Below are positions 1 through 8,009 of a stretch of DNA of 34,479 nucleotides, in pieces (position 1 is the first letter of the stretch; each line of letters starts with the position of its first letter). This DNA comes from Streptomyces malaysiense (GTDB taxonomy: Bacteria; Actinomycetota; Actinomycetes; Streptomycetales; Streptomycetaceae): assembly GCF_000980885.2 (NCBI RefSeq), contig NZ_LBDA02000106.1:1-34479 (forward strand), read 5' to 3'. Under the pieces are notes generated by a model, which was not told the origin of the DNA, searched no databases, and saw only the letters and a program-made list of their open reading frames with translations. The position numbers were made by a program, and so were the translations under genes.

Positions 1-38
1 CCACGCGAGTGACACACCTCCGCCACGCTCCGCCCCCT

Positions 39-97
39 GAAAACCCCACATGCCTGCGCCACGGCTACCAGCCGTCGCGCAGGCATGTCCTGTTTTC
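39..97. repeat. 59-bp imperfect palindrome, possible bidirectional terminator
   Basis: The arms are GAAAAC (39-44), ACATGCCTGCGC (48-59) and ACGGCT (61-66), mirrored by AGCCGT (70-75), GCGCAGGCATGT (77-88) and GTTTTC (92-97). Only one C/C mismatch and one 3-nt internal loop break the symmetry. The T-run after the stem (and A-run before it) fits an intrinsic terminator working in both directions. A recombination or protein-binding site is the alternative. Confidence 0.6.
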
Positions 98-191
98 GCA
101 GGTGAGAGGCGCAGTGCCTGGACCGCCACCGCCTCACCCCCTCGCCGAGCCGATCACGAGGCTCAAGGCCCCAGAAACGACGAAATACCGG

Positions 192-207
192 CGAGTCACA
201 TGACTCG
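192..207. promoter_or_regulatory. Operator-like palindrome
   Basis: CGAGTCA and TGACTCG are perfect 7-bp arms around a 2-nt spacer (CA). The size fits a dimeric regulator site. No gene start lies close by inside the window, so the target is unknown. Confidence 0.35.
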
Positions 208-217
208 ACCGGTAATT

Positions 218-272
218 CGTGAACGCTTCAGGACGATCTCGTGAACGTCCCTGCTGGTGGGTCGTTCACGAG
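218..272. repeat. Three CGTGAACG words, two forming a perfect inverted repeat
   Basis: CGTGAACG occurs at 218-225 and within CTCGTGAACG at 238-247. It returns inverted as CGTTCACGAG at 263-272. The 10-bp arms are perfect, and an inner CCC/GGG pair extends the stem after one T/T mismatch. This could be an operator array or a hairpin; the sequence does not decide. Confidence 0.5.
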
Positions 273-345
273 TTCCCTTGACCAGGCACAACAGGACTAA
301 TTGATGTTGAGGTTCCCGCGGCCCGCAAGATCACTCCCCGAGAGC

Positions 346-357
346 ATGCATATGCAT
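346..357. promoter_or_regulatory. AT-rich 12-bp perfect palindrome
   Basis: ATGCATATGCAT is a perfect palindrome followed by TTTATTG. Such an AT-rich island stands out in this high-GC DNA and would suit a protein-binding or promoter site. No function can be assigned. Confidence 0.35.
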
Positions 358-400
358 TTATTGAACCCGCACCTACGCCCTTGAGGTAGTAGGGGCCTTA

Positions 401-446
401 CCCGCTGAGGAGACGAGGGGTGAGACTCCCTCGACTCCTCAGCGGG
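401..446 (-). terminator. Intrinsic terminator of the PIWI-RE operon
   Basis: CCCGCTGAGGAG (401-412) pairs perfectly with CTCCTCAGCGGG (435-446). After one A/A mismatch the stem continues with CGAGGG (414-419) and CCCTCG (428-433) around an 8-nt loop. The hairpin begins 5 bp beyond the stop codon of the PIWI-RE gene on the minus strand, the expected place for a terminator. Confidence 0.8.
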
Positions 447-451
447 AAGCT

Positions 452-3322
452 TCATTCGTCGTCATCCCCGTCATCGAGGTCGAAGTCGAAGGCCAGCTGG
501 CCCGACAGAGCGTCGTCCGGCGCGGCCGCGGCCCGGGGCTCCGTGGGGTCCAGGGCCTCGTCGATCTCGTGAGGCAGAGCGTAATCGTCCGCGAGTCGCG
601 CAAGATGGAGGATCAAGGGAAGAGCCAACCCCTCGCGACCAGCGCGGTAGTCCTCGCTGAAACGCTGCTGGTGGACGAATGCGGCCCATGCCTCCGCGTC
701 GTCACCGGGCTGAAGGCACGCAACGGTCAGTTCGAGGAGGTCCGGATTCCAGGCGTTCGCCGTCGGCCGGTAGGCGTTGTTGCCCGAGGCGTTGGTGTGC
801 GGAGTGAGTTTGGCGTCGTCGTTGGTGAGATTTGGCTGCGAGCCGGACTTGCCGGTCGTGCTGTAGAAGACGCGGTCCGAGTCACCCCGCACTCCGGGCC
901 GCCACAGCCCCATCGCGATGCCCCCACGCTGCTGGCCCTCCAACTTGGGAGAGCGTTCCTCCGCCTCGGCCCAGCACTGTGCCGTTTCGTCCCGGCTGCC
1001 ATCGGCGATCCGAACGATACGAAGCTGCTTGCCGTACAGACCGATCCGCTGAACGGGACCCCCGTCGAGGCCGAGCCTGTCCCGTTCCAGCCCGTCGTTC
1101 CTCAGCCATGGCCAGCGCTTCCGGACGTCCTGGGCGTGGGTCAGAACGAGCGTCGGGGTACTGCGCAGCTGCGCGAGAGTCTTCTTGACGAAGGCCGCCA
1201 TGAGGGCCGACTGTTCCGCGCTGTTCTTCTTGCCTTCGGCCCTTCCCGTCAAAGACTTGAGGAGTTCGGGGTACGGCACCCATGCGTGCATGTCGGCCGA
1301 CTTGCCCAGCACGCATTTCGCGCCCGGTCGGATGAGCACCGCGATCGGCGTGAACTGCTGCTTGCCTGTGGGCCCGTCAAGGCGGCGTTCCACGAGGTGG
1401 AAGGCCACCTGGTTCAGGTTCGCGGGGATGAGCGTGTCACCGAGCGTGTGCTGGGGCACCAGCCGCATACCGGTCTGGCGCAGGCCGTCCGACCAGGCCG
1501 CGGCGGCACGCAGACCAGCATCGGCGAGAGCCTCCTCCGTCTCCGCATCCGGGTCTGGTGGACGGATGAACTGGGTCACCAGGCCTGCGTCCGCGCAGCC
1601 GAGGCGGATCGCGTGCTTGGGGTCGGTCCGTCGCTTGGCGTGGCGGAAGGCATCCTGCCCGTCGAGCTCCACGAAGGCCAGCCGCACCCCGGGTACGGCT
1701 TCCCGCAAGGCGGCCATGGCCCGCGCGACACCGATACGGCGCTCCTCGATGGCCTTGTCGTGCTCCTGCCCCCGGCGCGGCACGCTGTCGCCTCCCAGCG
1801 GTGCGCCGAGAGCGCCCAGGGGCCGCGCGTGCAACCGGACGGTCAGCTCCTCCGCCTCCCACACCCAGGTATCGGGGCCTTGCGCGTGCCGGTGCCCGGC
1901 CAGCCCCAGCCCCATTTCCGCCGCTGCGATCATCTGATCGCGGATGGCATCGTTCTGGTGGAGCACGACCGCGGTGAGGTCTTCCCCTTCGAGGGCTTCG
2001 GCCAGGCGTGCCCGCAGAACCTGAGCGTTGTGGGCCGCGTTCAGCTCACGCTGGTCCAGGATGACCGCGCGCTCTTCGGGATCCTTCTCTTCCATGTTCT
2101 TGGGAATGGACGTCAGCTTCTTGAGCTGCTTCTTGGGCGGCCGCGCGTACGCACTGCGCTCGAGCTTCGGAACGGAGACGAACTCGGGAGCGATCGCCTG
2201 CTCCGCCCACTCGATCAGCCGTCGGCGTTCACTGGGCATCAGTCCGGTGCCGATCGTGTGCCTGCCTATGGCCGCCTGGTGCCCGATCGCGATCCGGATG
2301 CCGTCCCGGCCGTGGATCCAGTGGTCGGCCTCCTTCACCAGCCGGTCCGGGGACGGCAGCGCGTCGAGTGCGCTGATCCCGGCGAGCATTCCTTCTGCTC
2401 CGCCCTGACGCCAGTCCGTGGTGCCGTTCTTCCACTCCAGCATGGCGACGGCGAAACGCTGCGACTGCGGGCCATCGTGGACGAGGGAGTCGTCCGGGAG
2501 CAGGTACGCGGACACGCCCTTGCCGTACGGCATGTAGACCTTGCCGGTGACGAACCGACGTACGCCGGCGGCCACGTGGACGCGCGGGACAGGTGAGAAG
2601 GGAACGGTGCGCACGGTGATGCGGAGGGTCGCCGCGTAGTAGGCCGGCTTGCCGTCGCCGCCACCACGCCGCCCGGGTACGTACTCGATCACGTTCGACA
2701 TCAGCTCGGCGCCCCCGCTTCCCTGCCCCCTGGCCCCCGTGCGGCCGGCGACCTGTCGGAACGACAGCTGCTGCCCGTGGTGTTCGTACGGTCCCTGGCG
2801 CGCGATCCTTTCGGCGAGGACGTCGGGAAGCAACCGGTACACGTGGGGCGCGGGCAGAGCGGTTCCTCCGGGCGACACCTTCTGCTCGAGGAGGTCGACC
2901 CTGCCGGGCCGCCAGCTGAGAGCCGCGGTGTCGAGGTCACGAAAGCAGTTCATCAGCAGGGCCGCGGTCTCGGGATCGCCGGCATCGCGCGGGAGGCTCC
3001 TGAGCCAGGTGGCGATGTAGAGGTTCGTCACCGCCATCGGGTACGCGTCCTGGCAGTACAGCCAGGGGTTCTCCGAACCGAACCGTGCCGTGGAGTCGAC
3101 CGTGACGATGTCCGGCGCGGTGGCGCGCATCAGCTGGTTGACAGCCGCTGTGGGTACGCGGCGCCGTCGCTCGGCCTGCCCCTCTGTCATTCCGCCGTGG
3201 TAAAGGCGCAGGAGTGGTTCCTCCCAGTGGGCGGGCAGGGAGAGCGTGTGCATCGGGAAGACGAAGGGTCCCCGTGCCGGGTCGGGCAGGTACGCCGCCG
3301 GACGGTTGTATTGGTAGGCCAT
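452..3322 (-). CDS. PIWI-RE protein (pPIWI_RE module)
   Basis: A 956-residue protein that I recognise as a prokaryotic PIWI-RE family member. The N-terminal half (about 1-400) matches the X-module type of region. A MID-like Rossmann region follows at about 415-560, then an RNase H-like PIWI region at about 640-900 with a basic-acidic strand segment LRIVRIADGSRDET around 767-780, candidate site of the family's conserved Arg and Glu. I see no obvious catalytic Asp on the first RNase H strand, so slicing activity is doubtful (inference). The tail is very acidic (FDFDLDDGDDDE). The ATG is preceded by GAGGAGAA at good spacing. It is last in a four-gene operon, 84 nt after the DinG-type helicase. 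PIWI-RE proteins were predicted from comparative genomics to act in guide-directed defence against invading DNA. Confidence 0.85.
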   Translation of the reverse strand: MAYQYNRPAAYLPDPARGPFVFPMHTLSLPAHWEEPLLRLYHGGMTEGQAERRRRVPTAAVNQLMRATAPDIVTVDSTARFGSENPWLYCQDAYPMAVTNLYIATWLRSLPRDAGDPETAALLMNCFRDLDTAALSWRPGRVDLLEQKVSPGGTALPAPHVYRLLPDVLAERIARQGPYEHHGQQLSFRQVAGRTGARGQGSGGAELMSNVIEYVPGRRGGGDGKPAYYAATLRITVRTVPFSPVPRVHVAAGVRRFVTGKVYMPYGKGVSAYLLPDDSLVHDGPQSQRFAVAMLEWKNGTTDWRQGGAEGMLAGISALDALPSPDRLVKEADHWIHGRDGIRIAIGHQAAIGRHTIGTGLMPSERRRLIEWAEQAIAPEFVSVPKLERSAYARPPKKQLKKLTSIPKNMEEKDPEERAVILDQRELNAAHNAQVLRARLAEALEGEDLTAVVLHQNDAIRDQMIAAAEMGLGLAGHRHAQGPDTWVWEAEELTVRLHARPLGALGAPLGGDSVPRRGQEHDKAIEERRIGVARAMAALREAVPGVRLAFVELDGQDAFRHAKRRTDPKHAIRLGCADAGLVTQFIRPPDPDAETEEALADAGLRAAAAWSDGLRQTGMRLVPQHTLGDTLIPANLNQVAFHLVERRLDGPTGKQQFTPIAVLIRPGAKCVLGKSADMHAWVPYPELLKSLTGRAEGKKNSAEQSALMAAFVKKTLAQLRSTPTLVLTHAQDVRKRWPWLRNDGLERDRLGLDGGPVQRIGLYGKQLRIVRIADGSRDETAQCWAEAEERSPKLEGQQRGGIAMGLWRPGVRGDSDRVFYSTTGKSGSQPNLTNDDAKLTPHTNASGNNAYRPTANAWNPDLLELTVACLQPGDDAEAWAAFVHQQRFSEDYRAGREGLALPLILHLARLADDYALPHEIDEALDPTEPRAAAAPDDALSGQLAFDFDLDDGDDDE

Positions 3323-3406
3323 GGTGTCGGTTCTCCTCGGAGCAAGGCGTTAAGTCTTCGGACGCGACGCGAACACGTCGGGGGTGCGGTGTGGTGACGG
3401 ATGCCG

Positions 3407-6400
3407 TCAGCCCATGTCCACCAGGGCGCGGTAGAGCGGTTCGTACAGCTCACGGACCAGGGACTTGTCGATCGGGGCAAGGTGGCGCTCCGCCGTGTTC
3501 CCGTTCTCGAAGAAGGGGGCGAGCACCTCACGCATGCTCGCCAGTAGGCTGGTGTCTGGGGTGTCCGTGTCCTGGAATCCGGCTTCTCTGGGAGAGAAAG
3601 CCGCGTCGACGAAGACCACCCGGGCCGGCACGCCGCCGCGCACCAGACGACCGATGACCTGCCACATGACGACGAGCTGGTCCCAGGTGAACGCCGTCTT
3701 CTCCTCGTCCCGCAGGCTGGACCAGGCCAGCCGCCGGGTGAGGAAGCGGTTCCACTGACGGCGTGCGCGGCTGCGGAACGCCACAGCCGCCTGGTCGGGG
3801 GTGGCGGCGGCGAGCGCGTTCTGCCGGAAGGATCCGTCACCATCCCGGAGTTGGCGTACGGCCCAGTCGTTGATGGACTGGATGGCGAGCGCGATGTCGT
3901 CGGGCCGAGGGTGTGGGCGTGCCAGGAAGTAGACCGTGCCGATGGCCGCCTTGCCATCGCGCAGGACGATGTTGTGTCCCCGCTCCACAGCGAGCAGCGG
4001 CGCGACGAGAATGTCGCCGCCGACCGAAGGGAAAGCCTTCACGTCACCGCGGGGCAGCGTCCGTGCGGCGGCGTCCTCCGGCAGCCGGGTCCAGGCGGTG
4101 TCGGAGTCCGCGTCGTCGGACACCAGTCGGGTGACGCGGCCGTTCCACTCGGGGATCTGGTTGAGGTACTCGGCGGCCCGACGTGCCTCGTCGTAGCTGC
4201 CGACGAGCAACAGGATGCGGCGGCGGTCCGGATCGTCGATCTCCTTCAGCTCGGCGTCCAGCATGCTCTCGGCGTCGGGCAGACTCCGGTCGGGCACCGC
4301 GAGCTGGTGCAGCATGTGCAGAAGGGCCTGGGGCCGTTCTTCGGGGTCGCAGCCGGACAGGCGCAGCGGCTTGGGCCGGTCGTTTCCGGGCCAGTACAAG
4401 AACTCCTTGCGGAACTCGCTGCCCAGGACGGCCTCGACTTCCTCGTCGTGAGGACGCAGAACGGCACCGACGTCGGCGTGCACGTGGTACCTGCTCGACG
4501 TGCCCGCCCAGCTCGTTGCGGACATGAGCAGGACGTGCGGGCCCGGGCGGCCGTCCACGGCGCACAGGTCACCGAGCCGCATGAGCAGTTCGCGGCCCAC
4601 GCCGTTGCAGTGGAAGAAGCGGAGTTCACCGCTGCGGTCACCATCGCGCTCACGGTCGTCGTGGCGGAACTGGAAGCCGAGCACGTTACCCATGGGCGAC
4701 TCGGGGATGACCGCCTCGTAGTCCTTGGGGGGCCTGCGGGAGAGCACGTTCGAGGCGCTCTCGAGATTGAGGGCGGCCTCGACGCGCGGCCACAGCGTGG
4801 TCATGAAGTCGAGACGGCTGTGCAGAGCGGAAAGGAGCAGGGTGAACTCGAAGCGCCGGGCCTGGAGGTCGGCGTCCGCGAGCACCGTGCTGTCGTCTCC
4901 GACGATGTCGGTGAGGGTGTCGCGCAGCCTCTCACGCGTCCGTGCTCCCTGGGGCGCGTGCAGGAGTTCCAGGGCGACGTGGACGAAGGTGTTCACCAAG
5001 GGTGTCACTTCATCGTCGTCTCCCGTGCTCTGCTGCTCGTGCAGCGGGTCGTCGCGGAACCGGCCGAGCGCACCGTCCAGCGTCCGGGCCGCCGCAGGCG
5101 GGCGTTCGCCCTCCTTCCGCCCCGGGAACCAGCTGTCCAGCAGCAGGTTGTGGAGGGTGAAGGCACTGAAGTAGTCGACGCTGATCCATCGCCTGAGCTT
5201 GTCGTCCTTGACGAGCAGGGCGAAGAGGCGGTCGGTGGCGGCGCTGACCGTGTTGACGGCGTTGGTCCAGTCGTCGACGTCACGGGCGGACAGCTGGAGC
5301 CGGCCATCCCGGGCCATCTGCTGGAACTTGTGGACGGCGACCTCGTCGAACCAGGAGTTCGGGGCCTTGCCCACCAGAGTGCTGGCCGGCGCGAAGGCCG
5401 TGTCGAGCTGCATCTGCACCCGGTCGGCCTCGTCGACGATGATCAGGTCGCTGAGTCGGCACGCGAGTTCGAGGTACCGGAGCTGTTCCTGGTGCTGGTG
5501 CAGTGGGACGGAGCTGTGCACGAGACCGGCCGGGGTGGCGACCCACACCTGTGCGTCGACCAGATCACGAGCCCCGCGGTGGCGCGGACAGCGGTTCCAC
5601 AACGGGCACAGTCTCCGCTGCGGCTTCGGGCCTTGTGCGTCACGCTGCGTGCTGTACTCCTCGTCGAGGAGGGGATCGCCGTCCGTGGCCTCCTGCTCGG
5701 GGACGGTGTACAGCGTGATGCACGGTGCTTCACGGACGCCGAGCGGGCGGCGGGCTTCCAGGCCGCGCAGCACGTCGACGGGGCAGGCGCTGCTGAGGTA
5801 GGCGAAGCCCGCGTGGTCGTGCCCGAGCATGGTGGCGGCGCCGGCCGTGGCAGTGCGGCGGTGCAGCCGGTTGATGTTGCGCTCCCTGGTGGAGTGCCCG
5901 AGGATCGGCGCCGCCCGCACACCGAGCCGGTCGAACTGCTCCACCACGGCGAGCGTCTCGGCCACATCGCCGACGACGATGGTGACCCGGCGGGGTGTCC
6001 GGGTCACGAGGTGGTAGGTCAGGATGTCCCGGAGGGTGGACTTGCCGGCTCCCACCATCCCCACGAGGTGCAGCAGCCGGTCGATCCTCAGCCGTCCCTG
6101 TTCTGTGAAGCGGCCGAGTTCCGCGTCGCGCACGAGCAGTTTCACTCGCCGGAGCCGCCCGGCCCAGCCGTTGCGCGGCCCCTGTGCCGTCGCCTCGACG
6201 GCGTCCATCTCGTCGGCGGCCTTCTCGAGCTCTTCCCAGGTGATGTCGACGGGCTCTCCACGCCCGGCCGGTGGTGCGTCAAGCGCGTGGGCGCGCGGCA
6301 GGGTGTCCGTCAGCAGTTCCTCGTCGAACACCACGGAGTGGGTACGGTCCTGCACCCGGAAGGTGTGCTCTCCCTCCTCGGCAAACGGAATGGACCGCGT

Positions 6401-6841
6401 CGCGAACCGCGGAGCGGTGCTGAGCAGTTCTTCGAAGATCTCGAAACGGCGTGCGGCGCGCGACGGCTCGCGACGGCGTGGTACGGAGCCGGGTCCGTCG
6501 ATGTCGTATCCGCGCAGGTGCTGGGGGACCTTCAGGTAGTCGATCAGCGCCTCCGACCAGGCGTGCCGTCGCCGCATGTCCCACAGATAGTGGCGGGCGC
6601 GCAGAACACGAAGCCGCTGTTCGTCGCTGCGAACGTCTCCGAACACCTCGCTGTACGGGTAACCGCCCAACAGCGGCCAGACATCGGCGGCCGTGCGGGT
6701 GGGCGTCACGTCCTGCAAGAGATACAGGCCCAGTTCGACGTCGAGAAGGTCGCCGGGGCGGAAGCTGCCGAGGTTCGCCGGCCACACCTCGGTGAGCTGC
6801 TGCGGCGAGCAGCGCCGGTGCCATCCCCTACGGTCACGCAC
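3407..6841 (-). CDS. DinG/XPD-type SF2 helicase of the PIWI-RE operon
   Basis: A 1144-residue helicase. I chose the GTG at 6841, which has GGAGG 5 nt upstream and overlaps the preceding gene by 8 nt; the frame stays open further upstream but only as a shadow of that gene. Residues 1-200 form an all-helical region of a kind found in PIWI-RE cassettes (possibly the Z domain, uncertain). Walker A is GMVGAGKST (261-269), the DEAD-like box is VDEAD (469-473), SAT is at about 774-776, and motif VI reads QVIGRLVR (1061-1068). Cysteines at 353, 374, 412 and 418 lie between Walker A and DEAD, exactly where XPD/DinG helicases hold a 4Fe-4S cluster. It probably unwinds DNA or RNA-DNA duplexes for the PIWI-RE and REase partners (inference). 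Confidence 0.85.
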   Translation of the reverse strand: MRDRRGWHRRCSPQQLTEVWPANLGSFRPGDLLDVELGLYLLQDVTPTRTAADVWPLLGGYPYSEVFGDVRSDEQRLRVLRARHYLWDMRRRHAWSEALIDYLKVPQHLRGYDIDGPGSVPRRREPSRAARRFEIFEELLSTAPRFATRSIPFAEEGEHTFRVQDRTHSVVFDEELLTDTLPRAHALDAPPAGRGEPVDITWEELEKAADEMDAVEATAQGPRNGWAGRLRRVKLLVRDAELGRFTEQGRLRIDRLLHLVGMVGAGKSTLRDILTYHLVTRTPRRVTIVVGDVAETLAVVEQFDRLGVRAAPILGHSTRERNINRLHRRTATAGAATMLGHDHAGFAYLSSACPVDVLRGLEARRPLGVREAPCITLYTVPEQEATDGDPLLDEEYSTQRDAQGPKPQRRLCPLWNRCPRHRGARDLVDAQVWVATPAGLVHSSVPLHQHQEQLRYLELACRLSDLIIVDEADRVQMQLDTAFAPASTLVGKAPNSWFDEVAVHKFQQMARDGRLQLSARDVDDWTNAVNTVSAATDRLFALLVKDDKLRRWISVDYFSAFTLHNLLLDSWFPGRKEGERPPAAARTLDGALGRFRDDPLHEQQSTGDDDEVTPLVNTFVHVALELLHAPQGARTRERLRDTLTDIVGDDSTVLADADLQARRFEFTLLLSALHSRLDFMTTLWPRVEAALNLESASNVLSRRPPKDYEAVIPESPMGNVLGFQFRHDDRERDGDRSGELRFFHCNGVGRELLMRLGDLCAVDGRPGPHVLLMSATSWAGTSSRYHVHADVGAVLRPHDEEVEAVLGSEFRKEFLYWPGNDRPKPLRLSGCDPEERPQALLHMLHQLAVPDRSLPDAESMLDAELKEIDDPDRRRILLLVGSYDEARRAAEYLNQIPEWNGRVTRLVSDDADSDTAWTRLPEDAAARTLPRGDVKAFPSVGGDILVAPLLAVERGHNIVLRDGKAAIGTVYFLARPHPRPDDIALAIQSINDWAVRQLRDGDGSFRQNALAAATPDQAAVAFRSRARRQWNRFLTRRLAWSSLRDEEKTAFTWDQLVVMWQVIGRLVRGGVPARVVFVDAAFSPREAGFQDTDTPDTSLLASMREVLAPFFENGNTAERHLAPIDKSLVRELYEPLYRALVDMG

Positions 6842-8009
6842 GGCGTCCTCCTTCGGTACGCGGGTCCCCCGCCTTGTCACGCGGGGTGGAGATCTCATCG
6901 ACGACCAGCCGCAGGAAGGCCTGGTCGTCCAGCAGGGTGACCCGATCGGCCAGGTCCTCCGGCAGGTTTCGGCGGAACTGCCGCCCATACGCCTCGTTGT
7001 CGCGGAAGCGGTAGCGGGGCACGACGAGGAATGCACGGTCGTACGGCGGCTCGTTCCTGAACGGCGTGAGGGAGCGCGCCAGGAGAACGGGGTTCACCCG
7101 GTCCTTGACGTCCACCGCCCAGTGCCGTCGCTCAGACAGGGGGACGCGCAGGTCGTACGCGTCGTAGTTGGGCCACATCTCGGCGGTGATTCCGAACTTC
7201 TTCTCCAGGGCGGCTTGTAGATCGGTCTCCGCGAGCCCGGGGCTGGTGATGAACATCCGCAGGGGGCGGCTGAGCTGGAAGACCCCGCCTTTGTCGGCAC
7301 GAAGCGGCGTGCCTTCGTCCGATGTGCCGTCGCGGCGGCACCGGTCCAGTTCGCAGCGGTGGCTGCCGTGCAGCAGCGGCACCATGAGGCAGCGGCAGCG
7401 AGCGCACTGCCGGTACGTGCCGCGCCTCAGATAGGAGGCGGGCACAGGCTCGTAGCAGCGCTTGATCACGTCGTGCAGCAGCATTCCGCAGTCGGGATCG
7501 CCGCCGAGCAGTGCCAGCTCGGCGCCGGTCAGCACGGGCCTGGAGGTGAGCAGGGCCCGGAACGCGGTGTAGGCCTGCGGGGCCTTGGCCGCACGGCACA
7601 CGGCGAGTGCTTCCCGGATGCGTTCGTTCTCGAAGAGCTCGGCCGCCGGGTCGGCCGCGCTCACCTCCCACTCCAGACACAGCTGGTGCGGCAGCCGGGT
7701 CTCCGGATCGACGAGCAGGGCCGCTCCGGGAAAGTTGTCGGGCGGCAGCTCCAACGGCCACTCGATCAGCGGCCGTTCACCAGCCCAGCGGACCATCTGC
7801 GGCACGCTGCCCGGCGGTTCCTCGCCCCGGCGCAGGCAGTGCAGGACGAGGCGGTTGTACGCGTTCTGCACCTTCGCCGGGTAGACCGGGTTGGGTACGG
7901 TCCGCTGCCGGGACAGGCACGCCAGGGCGCTGGCGATCTGTCGGAGCAGCCCCTCGTCCGTGCCGACGGCGTCCTCGGACCGTGCCTCCCTCATGTCGGT
8001 CGTGGTCAC
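6834..8009 (-). CDS. PIWI-RE-associated protein: Y domain plus restriction endonuclease-fold nuclease
   Basis: A 391-residue protein starting at the GTG at 8009, which shares GTGA with the stop of the upstream nuclease gene and has GGGGGAG just ahead. An alternative ATG five codons in lacks a ribosome site. The N-terminal two thirds is helical, followed by a cysteine cluster (C202, C205, C207, C219, C224) that looks zinc-binding. The last third carries a PD-(D/E)XK-type site: E269, D286 and D300-V301-K302 (AVDVKD). This fits the REase that accompanies PIWI-RE proteins (pPIWI_RE_Y plus pPIWI_RE_REase by family knowledge). The intact D/DxK makes it the likely DNA-cutting subunit of the cassette. 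It is co-translated with the genes on both sides. Confidence 0.8.
   Translation of the reverse strand: MTTTDMREARSEDAVGTDEGLLRQIASALACLSRQRTVPNPVYPAKVQNAYNRLVLHCLRRGEEPPGSVPQMVRWAGERPLIEWPLELPPDNFPGAALLVDPETRLPHQLCLEWEVSAADPAAELFENERIREALAVCRAAKAPQAYTAFRALLTSRPVLTGAELALLGGDPDCGMLLHDVIKRCYEPVPASYLRRGTYRQCARCRCLMVPLLHGSHRCELDRCRRDGTSDEGTPLRADKGGVFQLSRPLRMFITSPGLAETDLQAALEKKFGITAEMWPNYDAYDLRVPLSERRHWAVDVKDRVNPVLLARSLTPFRNEPPYDRAFLVVPRYRFRDNEAYGRQFRRNLPEDLADRVTLLDDQAFLRLVVDEISTPRDKAGDPRTEGGRRA

Larger units (their letters stand above)
1..451. other. Gene-free stretch rich in inverted repeats
   Basis: No convincing gene lies here. The two short open frames (9-203 and 50-244) have proline/arginine-rich, low-complexity products and no ribosome site. 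The stretch instead holds a long imperfect palindrome (39-97), a 7+7 palindrome (192-207), three CGTGAACG words (218-272), a 12-bp AT-rich palindrome (346-357) and a terminator (401-446), each listed separately. It separates the PIWI-RE operon from whatever lies to the left and could hold a promoter firing leftward out of the window. Confidence 0.6.

Noticed and set aside
1..100. tRNA or other structured RNA gene in the first palindrome
   Set aside because: It is one long hairpin with no cloverleaf arms or conserved T-loop.
569..2596. Long plus-strand open frame of 675 codons
   Set aside because: Antisense shadow of the PIWI-RE gene. High GC keeps opposite frames open; the product is repetitive and motif-free.
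3851..6940. 1029-codon plus-strand open frame
   Set aside because: Antisense to the DinG-type helicase gene, which has clear helicase motifs and a ribosome site.
6842..7036. Longer N terminus for the DinG-type helicase
   Set aside because: It would lie inside the REase gene and has no motifs; the GTG at 6841 has GGAGG at correct spacing.
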